Notes: a model not told the origin generated them from the sequence alone. Shown: positions 33,790 to 47,459, numbered from the stretch's first letter. The stretch: 64,000 nt of DNA from Metopolophium dirhodum (GCF_019925205.1 NC_083565.1:38468241-38532240), one strand, 5' to 3'. Translations and numbers: made by a program.

Positions 33790-36608
33790 TTAGAAAATGG
33801 CAACGGAATTGGCCTACAAATCTGAAAATGCGTTAATGGACAGATAGCTTCTCAACGTAATATTATGGCTGGTCCAATAATAATTTTTCCGTAGGTGCAT
33901 CAGACCGATGCGTGACGGCTGCTCACCAATGTACCGACATCCACCAGATAACTTTGGTACGTTTTTAAACAATACCGCTCATTCTTGCGGAATGCTAAAG
34001 AAAATTAAATTATTAGATAAATATTATACTATAACTATAAAATATAAATTATAGTTCCACATAAATAATAATATAATTATATTATTTAAGCTAAATTATG
34101 TACAAACCTCATTTTTATCAAGGTTTTCGGGAAGATGTAACAGTATTTTTGGGGCAATCGATTTCTTTAATTTCAACGGATAAAAACGAAATCAACTCGT
34201 ATAGAGCGCCTTATAAATCTTTGTAGAAGACGATTTTATTTTTAATCGAATCGAGTCAGTGCACAGTCGTGGTTAATTATTAGTTTTATAAGACTTAAAA
34301 TTTGATATATACATAATATATATTGAAGAGTAACTAGAGGCGCATCATTATTTCGCGGATACCATTGTGCCTGTCCACTCATCACCTCAACTGAAATTCA
34401 AATAAATGTTTATAACCGATTAAAAATAACAACTGCAATGGTATCTCACTTAAAAAAAAAAATGATTACTTTTACTCGAACATGTTGTAGGTATTATTGT
34501 TAACGACTTCAAATCGTGTAAAAATATAATGTTTATTCATAAACACGGAAATTTACCAAGAAAATGGCTGTATACGGTGATCAAATAATTTCACCTTGGT
34601 CCACGGGTAGGTATAATATATTATATACGACTAGGACATAACACCAGTCATCAACTGTATACAAAGTACGAACTACACAAAATCCTATAACACTTATACA
34701 CGGTGCATAATATACGTCTTACAAGCACGTCATGATATCTATATACGCGATGATGTCGTTTTGATATGGATGACGTCTACTGTCCGCGTACACTGCTTTT
34801 CCGAGGAAAATTTTCGCGACGACGTGATATCATTACACGTCGTCCGTATAACAATCGTAACGCATGCCGCAAAAAAAGCCGCACCCACCCGCCATTAAGT
34901 CGTTTACGCCGTCTATTCGAGGCGTATAGCTCACCGTGAAATCGGGCGCAATTTTTTTCCCAGGTATATATTTTTATTATTATTATTATTATAAAATAAT
35001 ATAATACAATGCAGTGTACGGTACACACAATGCCACCCGGGTACACAATAATAAATAAATTATATTATTATACGCGGACGATGATGGTCACGTCTACTCA
35101 TCACCAGCCGCCTCATCGGAGATATGTCATAAACTCGTACCTAACAATGTAATAACGACGACAAGACCGAGCCGTAGTCACCAATATTACCCAAAGGTGT
35201 CTGCGGATGACGAACGGTACAAATCATTGTGCACAAAACGTATATGATATCAATTATGTAATCGTAACCGTGCCGATGCACATAATATATAGGTGCATAT
35301 AATATCATGATTGTCAAGTTAACATAGGACACGTAATTTTCGTTAATATTGTTTTAAAACTCTATAAATAACTTATATATTGTTAATAGTTGTTATGTTA
35401 TGCATTTATATAATTGTATATTAAATATACCTATCTCGACTCTATAGTGGTGCATATGTGATATGCAGGTGTACCACGAATGGTGGATGATTTAACCTTA
35501 GGTGAAATAAGACATAGAGTTTTTTTTTTATATTTTTTTTGTTAGGCATATACCTACAATACAACACTAGTGGTATAACATATTATATTGCTCATTTATA
35601 GTCATCTATTATACATCCACGAACGCGAAGTCGTTATTACAACTTTTCTGGGTGCTATATAATATATGAATAGTACACTTGTTTAAAGTATTTATTTATA
35701 ATGATCAAAAAAGTAACGTCCCAAAGTACAGGGTATATTATGTAAATTAAATTTGACCAAGGGTGGTATAAGAAAAGAATAAAAACGCCTAAGGGTGGAA
35801 GGAGTTGTTAAGTCCAACACGAACGAAAGGGTCGCCGGTTTAATTTCACCCGACATAACGTTAGCCTGCAGCGTTTGGGACGAGTTTGAATATCTGTGTG
35901 ACCTCATGAGATGGGAGGTGGGAAAGATAAAAACCTAGTATTGAACATTTGTAAAAAAAAATTGTTGACCTACAATTTTGTTTGGTACTATTGCTTCAGT
36001 TTTATTAGTGTAATACTTTATTTTATTATTAGTTATTTAAATGGACTTATAATGGACATATTTAATGTACGATTGTCAATTTATAATTAAATAAATTACA
36101 AATAGTAAACTTAATATAATATACTATATGTGTGGTTAAATTAACATTGGAAAAATATAAATATTGATAAACTTAACAGTACCTATTATTTGAACAATCA
36201 CGAATACAAACAAAAATAAAATTTTAAGTTTGATAGTTTAGGTCTACATTGACATTTGTTATTATTGTTTTCTTAACGGTTCGTATTTTTCTAAACGATT
36301 ATTGGTGCATGTGGGACCTAAAAAAAATCAGTGGATCGGCTTAAATGCTGAGGTATTTGAAATCAATTTGCAAGTTCACTGGTTCAGAAGATTCATTTTT
36401 GACATATTTAACAATCCTAAATTGAACCTAAACTTTACCAATTACTTATATTATATTGTTATATCGTTTTGAAACCAGAAAATTCTCTATGATGGAACAC
36501 CTCGTCCTAATATTATTATGTTGTTATTATAAGATGTGCACAGCGTATAATATTATGTATTAATATTATTAACTAAGCAAAAAAATTGTTCAATGTTGTA
36601 ATACGTAC
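33790..36608. other. Intergenic or intronic, no firm gene
   Basis: AT-rich sequence with a GC-richer part at 34560-35330 and a (TTA)n run near 34973-34998. Short minus-strand ORFs at 34777-35046 and 35692-35907 have no recognised domains. If the exon at 36609-36745 is real, much of this could be intron. Confidence 0.35.
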
Positions 36609-36745
36609 GTTGTTTATGAATGTGCCACAGTAATCAGTCGATCCTTGGGTGGCCAACAGGTATATTATGCCGAGCGTAGTGAGCTTGGTGCCGTTCCCGT
36701 AACTCAGACAACCCGACGAACGATAGTCTCTGGCGTGCACGGCAC
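36609..36745 (-). CDS. Candidate internal exon, possibly ZP-domain-like
   Basis: On the minus strand a strong acceptor (TCTCCTTTCCCACAG) opens a 137-nt exon closed by a consensus donor (AACAAC|GTACGTATT). One frame is open: VHARDYRSSGCLSYGNGTKL then TLGIIYLLATQG and STDYCGTFINN. The spacing of Cys, the GNGT motif and DYCG are reminiscent of insect zona-pellucida-domain proteins of the cuticle (extracellular matrix shaping), but this is recall of a pattern, not a database match. The exon starts in phase 2 and ends in phase 0. GC content is well above the flanks, typical of real coding exons here. Partner exons were not found; the gene may extend far on either side. Confidence 0.45.
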
Positions 36746-37960
36746 CTGTGGGAAAGGAGACGATTTTTTTTTTAATTCTTAAGTTATTATTTCGATTGAC
36801 GTTTATGATGCGTTCAATGCGTGGGTACGACCGGACCTCGAACACTGTTCTTCGCAGTATAGAGTATACCGCCTGTGGGCAAGTGCCGGCGGTATTAGAT
36901 TATTATTTATTACATAGGTACTAGATAGGTATATATTCACTTTAAACCGTAGAATGATATTTTTATATCAAAAATTATGAAATGTATTACCTAGGCGAGC
37001 GTTTCTCAACCTGTGGTACGCTATAGTGGTACTAGAAAATTAACAATATATAAAAATAACTTATTAGTATCGTAATATCGTATGACTATCAGATATTTAG
37101 ACGTTAGACCATCGCAAGAAAGCTGCAAACTCCATGTTTGAACATAATATTTATACTACGATGAGAACTGAGAAGCTGTATTTTTTCATACTGATAATAT
37201 TATGATGTCTAAATGGTTGTATACAATAATTATTATAGTTGATTGGGTAATTTGGATTACTATGAAGTATGAACTGCATACCGTTGTTGGCGCTGAAAAT
37301 TATCAACTGTGATATGCTAATGAGCACGACGCGACGGCACGACTGTTCTCATCGGTCATTTCCACCTTCCACTCCTCTCTTTTTCCTATCGTGATTCCTT
37401 GTGTATTATTATTATTATTATTATTAATTATTAGAGTTATCATATTTATTGTCTTTGTTTATATGTAAATTATCTTAATATTTCTTGTGTTTTTCTTTAT
37501 CAATTATTGCGGCCAACGCTGTTGTTGTCATATTCTCTTTCTCTTTCTCGTCGTTCGCAAATTATTTTTTTTTTATTATTCCGCTATTGTAGCGTTTTTT
37601 TGTTCTTCACCTTTTTACTGCCGGGTGTTAGTACTTTTTTGGTACACACCAATCATTATTATTATATTTTTGTAATTAATTTGTACAACCGTACTGTGTA
37701 GTCATTGTGACCAAAAACTATTATTATTATTGTGGTACTAGTGACGATACCGGACGCCGTTAGTGCAACGGCATCTACATTATTATTCAAATAAACGTCC
37801 ATCATTATCATTCGTACACCGTGAGTTATTATATCATCTTATACTATTGTCATTCTGTGGGTGACCTGATCCTGCGGCGTGTACGTACACTGTGCACCTC
37901 AACTTTATCAAGTGCCACCTACTCCCGCGTATGTCCGCAACCTTAACCTGCTGGCTTAAC
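36746..37960. other. Intergenic or intronic
   Basis: No gene recognised. GAGCGTTTCTCAACCTGTGG near 36996 resembles a hAT/Charlie-type terminus, without a visible partner. A (TTA)n microsatellite lies at 37407-37433. ORFs at 37487-37701 are translated T-rich sequence. Confidence 0.4.
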
Positions 37961-37969
37961 CCTATACCT

Positions 37970-38190
37970 GATGGCTCAACCCATGGTTGCTCTTCTGCTC
38001 AACCCATGGGTTGAGTCAATCTATCACATACGTATACGATATACCCCCGCCACCCCACTTTTTCCTACCAATTGGCCGCCGCCAGCCAACACATCCGCCG
38101 CGCGTGGAAAATAATTTAAAAATTTATTCGCCGGACTGGGGATCGATTCTGAGTGGATCGCACCGCTGAGCCACTCTTAAAAGCATATGT
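37970..38190 (-). repeat. tRNA-derived SINE-like repeat
   Basis: On the minus strand the head reads GAGTGGCTCAGCGGTGCGAT, a good A box (TGGCTCAGCGG), and about 30 nt on AGAATCGATCCCCAGTC, a B-box-like element. The body is GC-rich and ends near a duplicated CAACCCATGG(G)TTG motif. It could be transcribed by RNA polymerase III; no intact cloverleaf is evident. Confidence 0.45.
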
Positions 38191-38629
38191 TTTAAACGTA
38201 TATTCTATCTCATTTAACTGGTGTTTACGGTCGCATACGTACGAGATGTATAATTTCTATGATTTTTATGATCAGTATGTTGATATTTACGATCGAATAT
38301 AAAAATATATATATTATACCTATATAATACCAAACTATGACTAATTATTTAATATCTACTAGAGATGGCAAGATATATCCTAACTTGTGATGGTAATATA
38401 CATGTGTTTTACATTATTTGTGAAGTAAATAGGTGAACGGGTATGGTTTCAGCATAAATACCCTCATGTATTTAACGATAATTGGAGACAAATATATGAT
38501 TTCTATGTTACATTGATGGAAAATCGTAAAAATATAGTGGTCTTGACCGACGTGTTATAGATTTGTGTATTTCGAGACAGGTATAGTGATGAAAATTAGT
38601 GAAGATTGTAATGCGAGTATAGGTATATT

Positions 38630-39990
38630 ATTTATTTATTTATTTATTAATTAATTCACGGAATAAAAAATTCCTTATTTAGTACAGTACATAACAATAA
38701 TTCAGTAAAATAAGATAGCTAACATATATAAGGGGTGATGGCCTAAAAAATACAGCAGAATTACAGGCACAGTAAATATAAACTAAAATAATTAGGACAC
38801 AAGTAAAATTACATACAACAAATGTACAAAAATAACAGAATATTAAGGTAAACTGAGAAAGGAGGGGTCCTCGTTAGCCAACCGCATCATGCGGTCAATT
38901 GGTTTGTTTTTACCGTAATTGGTACAGTGTAGAGGTACAGCAAAAGGAACTCGAGACCTTGTGGCCCGATGAGGAACTTTAAAGTTTACTTGGACGAGCA
39001 GTGAAGGGGCGTTTAAGGAACCATCGATTAATTTTTTTAAAAAGGCCAGATTAGCTTTAACGCGCCCATCTGCTAAAGATGTAAGGCCAAGTGCGTGCAA
39101 TACTGGAGTATAGTCATGCGGAGGATGGACAATTTTTAGCATGTAAGCTGCAGACGACAGAAAGCGCCTTTGTACTCGCTCTAAGTGGCAAGAATCAGTT
39201 ACCACAAACGGGTCCCAGAGCACAGACGCATACTCTAGCATGCTTCGGACTAAAGAGCAGTAGACAGTCTTGAGAGATCCAGACAGCTTGAACTCATTCA
39301 TGGTGCGCATTACGAAGCCAAGCGATTTGAGGGCTCGGCAGCAGATGGAGTCAATGTGAGGGCGGAAGTTCATATCAGCAGTGAAAAGAACGCCCAAGTC
39401 GCTATTGCTTGCAACTCTATCAATCACTGAACCATTGATAGTGTAAGAATAATCGAATACCAACCGGCGCCTGGTGAAGGACATAGCTTTGCATTTATTA
39501 GTATTAAATTGGAGGCCAAGAGTGCTAAACCATAAGCTAATAGAATCTAACTCGTTCTAAAAGGCGAGACAGTCAGCTTCAGATTCGATTTTTCGGAAAA
39601 GTTTCATGTCGTCAGCGAACATAAGGAATCTACACTTAGGAACAGCCTTCGTAATTCCATTTATAAATAACGAAAAAAGCAGGGGAGACAAGTGACCACC
39701 TTGGGGAATACCAGATGGAACAGGGACGACAGCAGATTTTGATCCAAGCACTTTGACCCACTGGACACGATCGGACAGGTATGATTTAAACCAGGACAAA
39801 ATAGGTTCGCCAAAACCGGACTTATATAGGATGTCAATGAGGATAGCGTGGTCGACACGGCCAAATGCTTTCACAAAATCAGTGTAAACCACGTCTACCT
39901 GGGAGCGATTTTCAAATGCCTCAAGGACAAAATTATTAAACACAATTAGGTTCGAAGTGGAAGAACGTCCGGGTCGGAAACCATATAATA
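38630..39990 (-). mobile_element. 5'-truncated LINE (non-LTR retrotransposon)
   Basis: The minus strand carries the end of an RT ORF followed by about 200 bp of 3' UTR and an (AATA/TAAA)n tail, seen on the plus strand as TTATTTATTTATTTATT at 38630-38650. The upstream edge near 39990 cuts through the RT domain at YGFRPGRSSTSNLIVF. Such 5' truncation is usual for LINE insertions. Target duplications are not clear. Confidence 0.85.
38843..39988 (-). pseudogene. LINE reverse transcriptase, C-terminal part
   Basis: In one phase, broken by a single TAG at 39559-39557, the frame shows RT motifs in order: GFRPGRSSTSNLIVF, VDVVYTDFVKAFGRVDH (motif A), PSGIPQGGHLSPLLFSLFIN (motif B), FLMFADDMKLF (motif C with the catalytic DD) and LGLQFNTNKCK. 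Then follow the thumb and C-terminal region (LGVLFTADMNFRPHIDSI, SMLEYASVLWDPF, LERVQRRFL). The pattern fits the Jockey/CR1/R1-like group. The endonuclease and the first RT motifs are lost. Confidence 0.88.
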
Positions 39991-41952
39991 TTATATAGCT
40001 GACGAGTGAGGCTCTATGAATACAGTTTTTATGATGTTTAATTAAAAATAATAACTTATAGCAAAAGTATCTATGAAAATACTGGTTTTCAAAGGTAATG
40101 TATTAGTTATAATATATACCTATTTTTACAGTGAGCTTATGATAATTGAACACATTTTTATTGAACTTATGAAATGTTTACATGTTTTAACATAATAATA
40201 TAATGTATGAGTCATAAAACTTGATATATATCTAATACGATATGATTGATGGAATCATTTGAAGACTATAGTTATAATATGTAATTATTAAGATTTTCGA
40301 TATTTTAGACATGTCCTTGACATAGAAATTATATTTGCATAAGATTTTATCGACATTAATATACCTAATATAATGATTTGGGAGAAATTAAGATATTTTT
40401 ATCAATTTTCACTAAAAAAAAAAATATATTTCCAAGCTTGTGATGGTAATATACAAGCGATTTCATGATTATTTTACAAAGTATGCATATAGAATAATAC
40501 ATGAAAAGTATCAGTGATAAGCATCCATATAGTATAGGTATAACTGTATAAATAATAAATTCCTATTATTTTGTATAAAATAAATGCTAGGCCATCTGTG
40601 TAAGATATGCGTTAAAAATAATTGAAATATATATGGTTTTCTATATGATATCATAAGTGAAAGATTATCACAGCTTGACGTAGGTACATTTTATTTTGTT
40701 TTTTCTAATATGTGATAAAAATAACTATATAATATTATGTTTTTTATTATCGAAACCATGGAATTTAAATATGATTTTGTAGGTATTATATTGCATTTAA
40801 TTGTTGTATTAGTATGCACAGCGACGTTGTGATATATTTCATGTATCTATTGTAAATATATAATAATTACTATATGTTTAAGAATTCAGGTATTAAATTA
40901 AAATAGGTATAATATATCGAAAGTATTTTATATACATTATTATTTGAAATAATCAATCAAGTCTAGATGTATGCATGAATGTTGTTTAAGTAAATATGTA
41001 TGCAAATATATGTACGTGTGTTGTGTATGTGTGTGTATGTATGTATGTATGTATTAACTATTATATTATAGTGCAACGATATGTTTCGGATGTTGAGACT
41101 TGTAATAATGACTCGTTATAGTGATGGTCATGCATTTAGATACATTTAATAACTAAACTGTATATATGCCTTTGATGGTAATTAGACATAGGTATGATAT
41201 TTTTTATAATATTACATATATTTAATGAAATTATGATATTTTTCCCCATTTTTTACTAAAATATTGTGATGTTTTCATAATATGCTTTATTGCAATTTTG
41301 ATATTTTTACTTATTTTAGTAAGATTTCTGTATTTACACACAGACAGCTATGTTTTTTTTTTTTTATCAAAATCAGTACATTTTAATATATGATCAGGTA
41401 CTACATTGCATTTAATTGTTGGATATCGTTGTATCAGTATGCACGGTGACGTTGTGATATATTTCATGTACCTATCTACTGTAAATATATATAATTAATA
41501 TATTATGTTAAAGAATCCAGGTATTGAATAAATTATATACCGAAAATATTTTATGTAAATTATTATTTGAAATAATCGTTCTAGTCTATATGTATGTATG
41601 CATGCATGAATACTGTTTAAATATATAAGAATATCAAATATTTAAGGATATAGGTATACAAATATACAAGTGTGTGCTTACTATGTAATTACTATATATT
41701 TATGTGTATACCAATATGTAGATGGCTTATTGATGTGTAAATATATATATATGAATGTTAAATGTATATACAGTTATGTTAACTATATAATATGTTTAGG
41801 TGTTTGTAATATCGAATATGTATATATGATTTAATGTGGGTTTTTATAATATCATACTAGGTATCGCGTATTCATGTAGGTAACTATAGAACTAAGTGAT
41901 GGGTCGATAATAGTTTTTATTATTATTTTTTTTTTTACTTATTGTTATATAT
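39991..41952. repeat. AT-rich region with duplicated segments
   Basis: No genes. A segment at about 40783-40985 (TTGCATTTAATTGTTG ... GACGTTGTGATATATTTCATG ... TTATTTGAAATAATC) is repeated at about 41405-41610, a start-to-start spacing near 620 bp. CTTGTGATGGTAATATACA at 40437 also occurs at 38385. A (TGTA)n microsatellite lies at 41030-41053. Confidence 0.6.
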
Positions 41953-42519
41953 TGTGGTATCACCCGTATTAGACAATATGCGGTAAACCAACTATACGCC
42001 TTACCCTCGTATTCTCTAGTTAATGACACTCTCTAAAGTTAATTAGAATGGCACTGTTAACTCGTTGAGGTACGATGGTATGCGCTTGTCAATTCTTAGT
42101 TCGTTCCTATCTAGTTGAAATGACTCAAATATTACATATACCTTGGCACTATTCAGTTTAATAACTTCATTGACACATAGTACGTATATCTCGGCGCTGT
42201 TCCTATAAAAGGTAAGAACGTAAGCATGACTAAAATAATGTTTAACTCGGGTTTTCAGATCGGAAACACTTTTATTGTATTAAAACAAACATAAATTAAA
42301 CACTTAGCAAATTCAGATCGCCTAGCCCGTACTACGATCGGCGTTTCACACGCACGTCGTACCTACGTCCTTGCCGAATCACTCAGCGACAACGGGAGCC
42401 GTGCCTGCGCGTACGGCGGTGTTATATAGAAAATATTACCGTCACCTCAGCACATATTGCTTCGCTGGCCTGACCTATGTCAATAATTTACAATTTGAAA
42501 TATTCCCACCTATATTACA
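41953..42519 (-). repeat. LTR-like repeat, minus-oriented copy
   Basis: Inverted copy of 27414-27995. It has the terminal dinucleotides of an LTR: TGTGGTATCACC at one end and CACCTATATTACA at the other. Internal matches include GTTAATGACACTCTCTAAAG and TCGGCGTTTCACACGCACG. Without adjacent internal sequence it is best read as a solo LTR on the minus strand. Confidence 0.65.
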
Positions 42520-43879
42520 TAATATATATTAAATAAAATTATTTTGACGACTAAATACAATATACGACAATATATTGTATAATATAATTCTCAATACACT
42601 TGACGAATAATAATAACAATAATAACAGTTAAAGAGATTTATTTTTTCTCGTATATACCTATAATCCATGTATGTATATATAAGCTATGATTTTAGTCGA
42701 ATGTAATATTATACAATATTTCAATGTATGTATGATTGATTAAAAATATAACTATCTGTAATATTATTCAGGATAGGTTAGCCTGATAGTATTGTGTATA
42801 TAAACAGACAATAACAAGAATGTATGTATGTTCCCACATATATGCACATTGTATCATGAGCCTGTATGGAAAATGACTAATAATATGAACATTTTTAATT
42901 GTTAAATTGATAAAGATGTTGGTATAATAGGTACCTACTACAGATGTGACGTTAACTATTGTATATTTCTAAATTTAGGTAATAAACCGCATAAAGTATC
43001 TGCTGAAATGAGAGATATTGTTAATAGTTCTTAATTTTCCGATATTATAACTTATACAATAATATATGGTGGTGGTGTTATATGCCTGTGTGTATGCACA
43101 CGGTAAAATAAAAATATTATACAAGTGATATGACTGTTGTACGTATGTGCTGATAAAATATACGCATCAGTCACTTGAGTGATATGTAAGTTGTTGATGT
43201 GCAAGCACACATGCGTTTTCTCATATGTGAGCGTGAAAAAATATGTTTTGCTCGAGTCGGGAGGGTTTCGTTAGTGGTGACTGTGACTGGTAATGGTGTG
43301 TGTTTACATGCATAAATTAATATTTATATGTCGGTCAGGTTATTGATAATATGTAAGTTGTTGTATGAGCATTCGTGTATGCGTTTTGTCAACACAGGTA
43401 TGAAAAATATAGAACACGAGATCAGAGGATCAAGGGATCAAGGATAAGTGATAGGTAATGATTAAGGATTAGTGATCAAGAGGGGTATATGTATAATAAT
43501 AATATGGTAGGTGTGATACATAATGTAAAAAAAAAATATTACACAAGTGATATGGCTTTTACATATTGTATGTTTCTCTCATGCGTTCTTAAAATATATC
43601 AATTGTTGATTAACAATAGTTAAGGTTTTATTAGCACACAAACATGTCGATGCATGACTAGTCCTGATGAATGTTGTTTTTCTCAGATGTATTACATAAC
43701 AACCGATCAAGAGGTTGTTTGATACATAATGTATCCGTTGGTTCGAAAGTATAAAGGAGATAATATGAAAATTAATATACCGTTGGATATATAATATGGA
43801 TGAGGCATCATATAAGTTTTTATATATTATTACCTAGAAGATGTTGAAATACCGAGAATTTTTTGTTACTCAGATAATT
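42520..43879. repeat. AT-rich region with degenerate repeats
   Basis: No genes. ATTATACAAGTGATATG (about 43115) recurs as ATTACACAAGTGATATGGC (about 43540). GATATGTAAGTTGTTG ... ATGCGTTTT (about 43184) recurs at about 43350. These suggest a decayed array with a unit of roughly 170-430 bp. Confidence 0.45.
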
Positions 43880-44216
43880 AAATTACTAGGACTCCATTTC
43901 AATTATAATTATGGTTTATTGTCTACTAAACACTGACAAATAATAATACTCGCAAATATAATATACCTAAGCTATGTTCTATTATACTTTGTGACTGTAT
44001 CGTAGTCATACGGAGTCCGGTAATCGTAGTGTGTATTGAGGTCTAAGGTGCACACCGAACTAACTTACTAATACATTGTGTGTGTTGGCCATGGGCCTTA
44101 CAATTATGTGTGTGTTTTGATATTAATGTATCGGTCAGCAGTTAATCGTACATACGGCAGAGTTCGTATTATATACATAGGTGTCATGTAACATATTTTT
44201 ATTTATAATTGTTACA
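43880..44216 (-). repeat. 3' LTR of element 2, truncated
   Basis: Matches 52398-52728 in direct orientation, including CATACGGAGTCCGGTAATCG and the terminal AATTGTTACA. The distal 120 bp of the LTR (from TGTAACGTGG) are missing. Confidence 0.9.
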
Positions 44217-44234
44217 TTACCCCCTCCCTTTAGA
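44217..44234 (-). promoter_or_regulatory. Polypurine tract of element 2
   Basis: On the minus strand CTAAAGGGAGGGGGTAA lies directly before the 3' LTR start TGTAAC. Polypurine tracts at this place prime plus-strand DNA synthesis. Confidence 0.75.
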
Positions 44235-44803
44235 AAAAAAAATACAAAAAATACAAAAGAAATTTTGAATATAAACATTGTTTTTATCCCTTGTCCGACT
44301 GGATTGATTGAATATGGTGAAGGTGGACTGTTGATTGAAGTTTTTTTGTGATTGAACAATGCTTCTTCATGGATTGGTTAGTTGATATGTTTGAAAACTT
44401 ACATTTTTTTATTATATTTTAAAACAATACATTTTATTTTTCACATCCTATATACTATACTTTAGTAAACTCTAATATCTCTATTCTTAACTAATATTCT
44501 CCATATTGTCAATTATCATTATTAAACTCTATTTTAACTAGATGTCCCTCCAAAACAATATTTCTTTATTAACAAAGTGCAGACTATTTGTGTATTATAA
44601 GTATTTGCTTGCAAGTATTTCTACTATGCCAGAGGCCAATTATACTTTTTATTTATCCAAAAAGTGTTTGTATTACACTCTATACATTTGATTATATTTT
44701 ATTTTTTATTTTGTTACTTAATAATTTTTCTATTAAATAGTTATAATCGACAATATGAGTATGTCTGATGATACAAATACGCAAAATAATTTAATATAAT
44801 ATT

Positions 44804-47327
44804 TAAAAAAAGGTGGATAAGTGGATGTCGCTCTGCTGTACAGTAGGTTACAAGTGGGTCACTGTAATGGATGGTGTTAAATTTGAATTCAATGATATAA
44901 TATCATTGTATAAGAAAAACGATTCTGAGCGAAAACGGTCAGTCAGCCTATGATTTTACCAAGTATATTTGATGATATTATTGTGAATAAAGTAATTTAT
45001 ATATAACCTATTTACGTGGAGCCTTGTTTTAAATTTTCAATCCTTAGCCATAAAAGTTAAAAATTTATAAATTTTATAAGTTTTTAAATTTTTAAATTAA
45101 TAAATTTAAAAACTAAAGTAATTAAATTTATAAATTTTTAACCACAAAATAATTAATAAATTATAAATTTGATAAATGTTGTCAAAATTTGAACTTTAAA
45201 TGCTTATAAAAAAAAATTGTGCCTATGTATTTTTAATATTTTTCAACTGCTATTAGAATGATATATCAGGAACCTTATATTAAATTTTCACACTTTTTTA
45301 CGCAACAAATAAAAATTTATTGATATTTATAGAAAAAAAATCTAAAAAAATTGAAAACTGACAATGTCCGTAAACAGCTCAAAAAGAGTCAACATATTTT
45401 CAACATTTTATCATGTATAGAAAATGCTAATATAAACATTCAATGAAATTTTCAAGTATCTACAGTCATTCGTTTTTTAATTACAATAAAATAAGAAAAT
45501 TGTTACATGAAAAATCGAGTAAATATCAAATGTTGTAAAAATATAAATTTCAGACGCTCATAAAAATTTAATTTAAGTTTCTTCTAGACATTTTTTTGAT
45601 AAAGGTAGACACACTTATGAGTAATCTTATATTACATTTTCAAATCTTAGATTTAAAAAGAAAAATTTTTATGAATTCTCAACTCAAAATAATTTTCTAT
45701 TTTTCGTGATTTTTCCGTATTTTGTCAAAATTTGAAATTAAATGCTTATAAATAAAAACTGAGACTAAGGATTTTTAATTTTTTTCATCTGCCTTTGAAA
45801 CAATAACCTAGGAGCCTTCTATTACATTTTCAAGCTTTTTTACTCAACAGATAAAATTTTATTGATATTTATAGAAAAAAAAAAACTAAAAAAATTGAAA
45901 ACTGACAATGGCCGTAAACATCTCAAAAAGAGTCAAAATATTTTCAAAATTTTATCGTGTATAGAAAATGCTAATATAAACATTCAGTCAAAATTTCATG
46001 TTCTTACGGTCATTTGTTTTAGAGTTACACCAAAAACCAAAATCGATTTTCTCGAAAACAGATTTTGCGTAAACATTCCCGTTTTTCCTTAATTTTTCTT
46101 TTGTTTTTCACGTCGCTTGTGAAAACTACTGGGAAACTTTTACTTTTGACCCCCCAAAGTACCAACTAGATTCACTTTCCTATCAGAAAAGTTACTATTG
46201 AAAAAACTCCAAGCACTTTTACTGTCCTAAAAAGTGATGACAAAAATAAAAAAAAAATAAAAAAAAAAACACAGATCATTGTAAAATCAATACATTCATC
46301 GCTTCGCTCAGAATCTAAAAAATAAAAATAAAAGATATAAACATTTATCCCATAATTAATATCATAGTTTTAATACAATAACCTTAATCTATATTTAATT
46401 ATATAATTTGAATACTGTTGGTTAAGTTAGGTTGGTTAACTCCACTATACTGGTATTTGACTTCTCCTGTAGGTATCTGAAACTTGACTTTTAGGTTAAC
46501 GTTATAAAAATATCCTTAGAATTATTGTATAGTTGATTATTAACCAGAGTTAATTAAAGCCGTTTTTTAAAAAAATAAAAAAAAAAACAAAAAAAAACAC
46601 AGATCATTGTAAAATCAATACATTCATCGCTTCGCTCAGAATCTAATCGAGAATATAAATAAATAATATAGGTAAGAAAACAGTTAAGTACATTATATTT
46701 CTATTTTAATTCGTATTTATTGCATGTTAATATAAATATACAGTTTAGATACGTAGTAATTAGCATAAGATATACAATATATAACCACACAAGTGTTTAA
46801 AATATAAGGAGATCGCACTTATTACATTAATGATATATATTTTTTTTTTGTCACCAGAAATTTAATATACAAGAAGTCACACTGCACCATAATTTTATAT
46901 ATGTCACTACTTATGACGATAAAATATCAAATTAACATTTGGTAACGTGACTCTTATGAACAATTGTACGGGAAAAATAAAAATTATAATAACAAAAATA
47001 ATTACAATAAAAAACGGCTTTAATTAACTCTGGTTAATAATCGACTATACAATAATTCTAAAAATAAATTTTTAACTTTTATGGCTAAGGATTGAAAATT
47101 TAAAACAAGGCTCCACGTAAATAGGTTATATATAAATTACTTTATTCACAATAATATCATCAAATATACTTGGTAAAATCATAGGCTGACTGACCGTTTT
47201 CGCTCAGAATCGTTTTTCTTATACAATGATATTATATCATTGAATTCAAATTTAACACCATCCATTACAGTGACCCACTTGTAACCTACTGTACAGCAGA
47301 GCGACATCCACTTATTCACCTTTTTTA
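44804..47327. mobile_element. TIR element nested in element 2
   Basis: Long terminal inverted repeats of about 260 bp: 44804-45068 and 47060-47327 match almost perfectly, starting TAAAAAAGGTG(G/A)ATAAGTGG and including GATGTCGCTCTGCTGTACAG and AAAACGATTCTGAGCGAAAA. The interior has a tandem duplication (about 45180-45530 and 45725-46090, spacing near 545 bp), a duplicated ATCATTGTAAAATCAATACA block (46272-46318 and 46600-46645) and a second inverted pair (46516-46570 with 47010-47061). No transposase. The superfamily is not assigned. Confidence 0.85.
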
Positions 47328-47459
47328 GTTGACTAACGTTTTTATAGTCGTTAATTAACTGTCCATTCTTAGTTATTTCTACTACATATGTAACATCTGA
47401 TATTTGTATCTGTATGCAAATTTTGACCCTTTATTTTCTATTTTTACTTATACTTTTCC

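Noticed and set aside
37487..37701. Two overlapping Phe/Leu/Tyr-rich ORFs
   Set aside because: T-rich low-complexity sequence, no domain and no splice context.
27414..42519. A Maverick/Polinton with 570-bp terminal inverted repeats
   Set aside because: No DNA polymerase B, capsid, ATPase or protease genes lie between the repeats, target duplications do not match, and the repeats have LTR-like TG...CA ends and a TATA/AATAAA layout.
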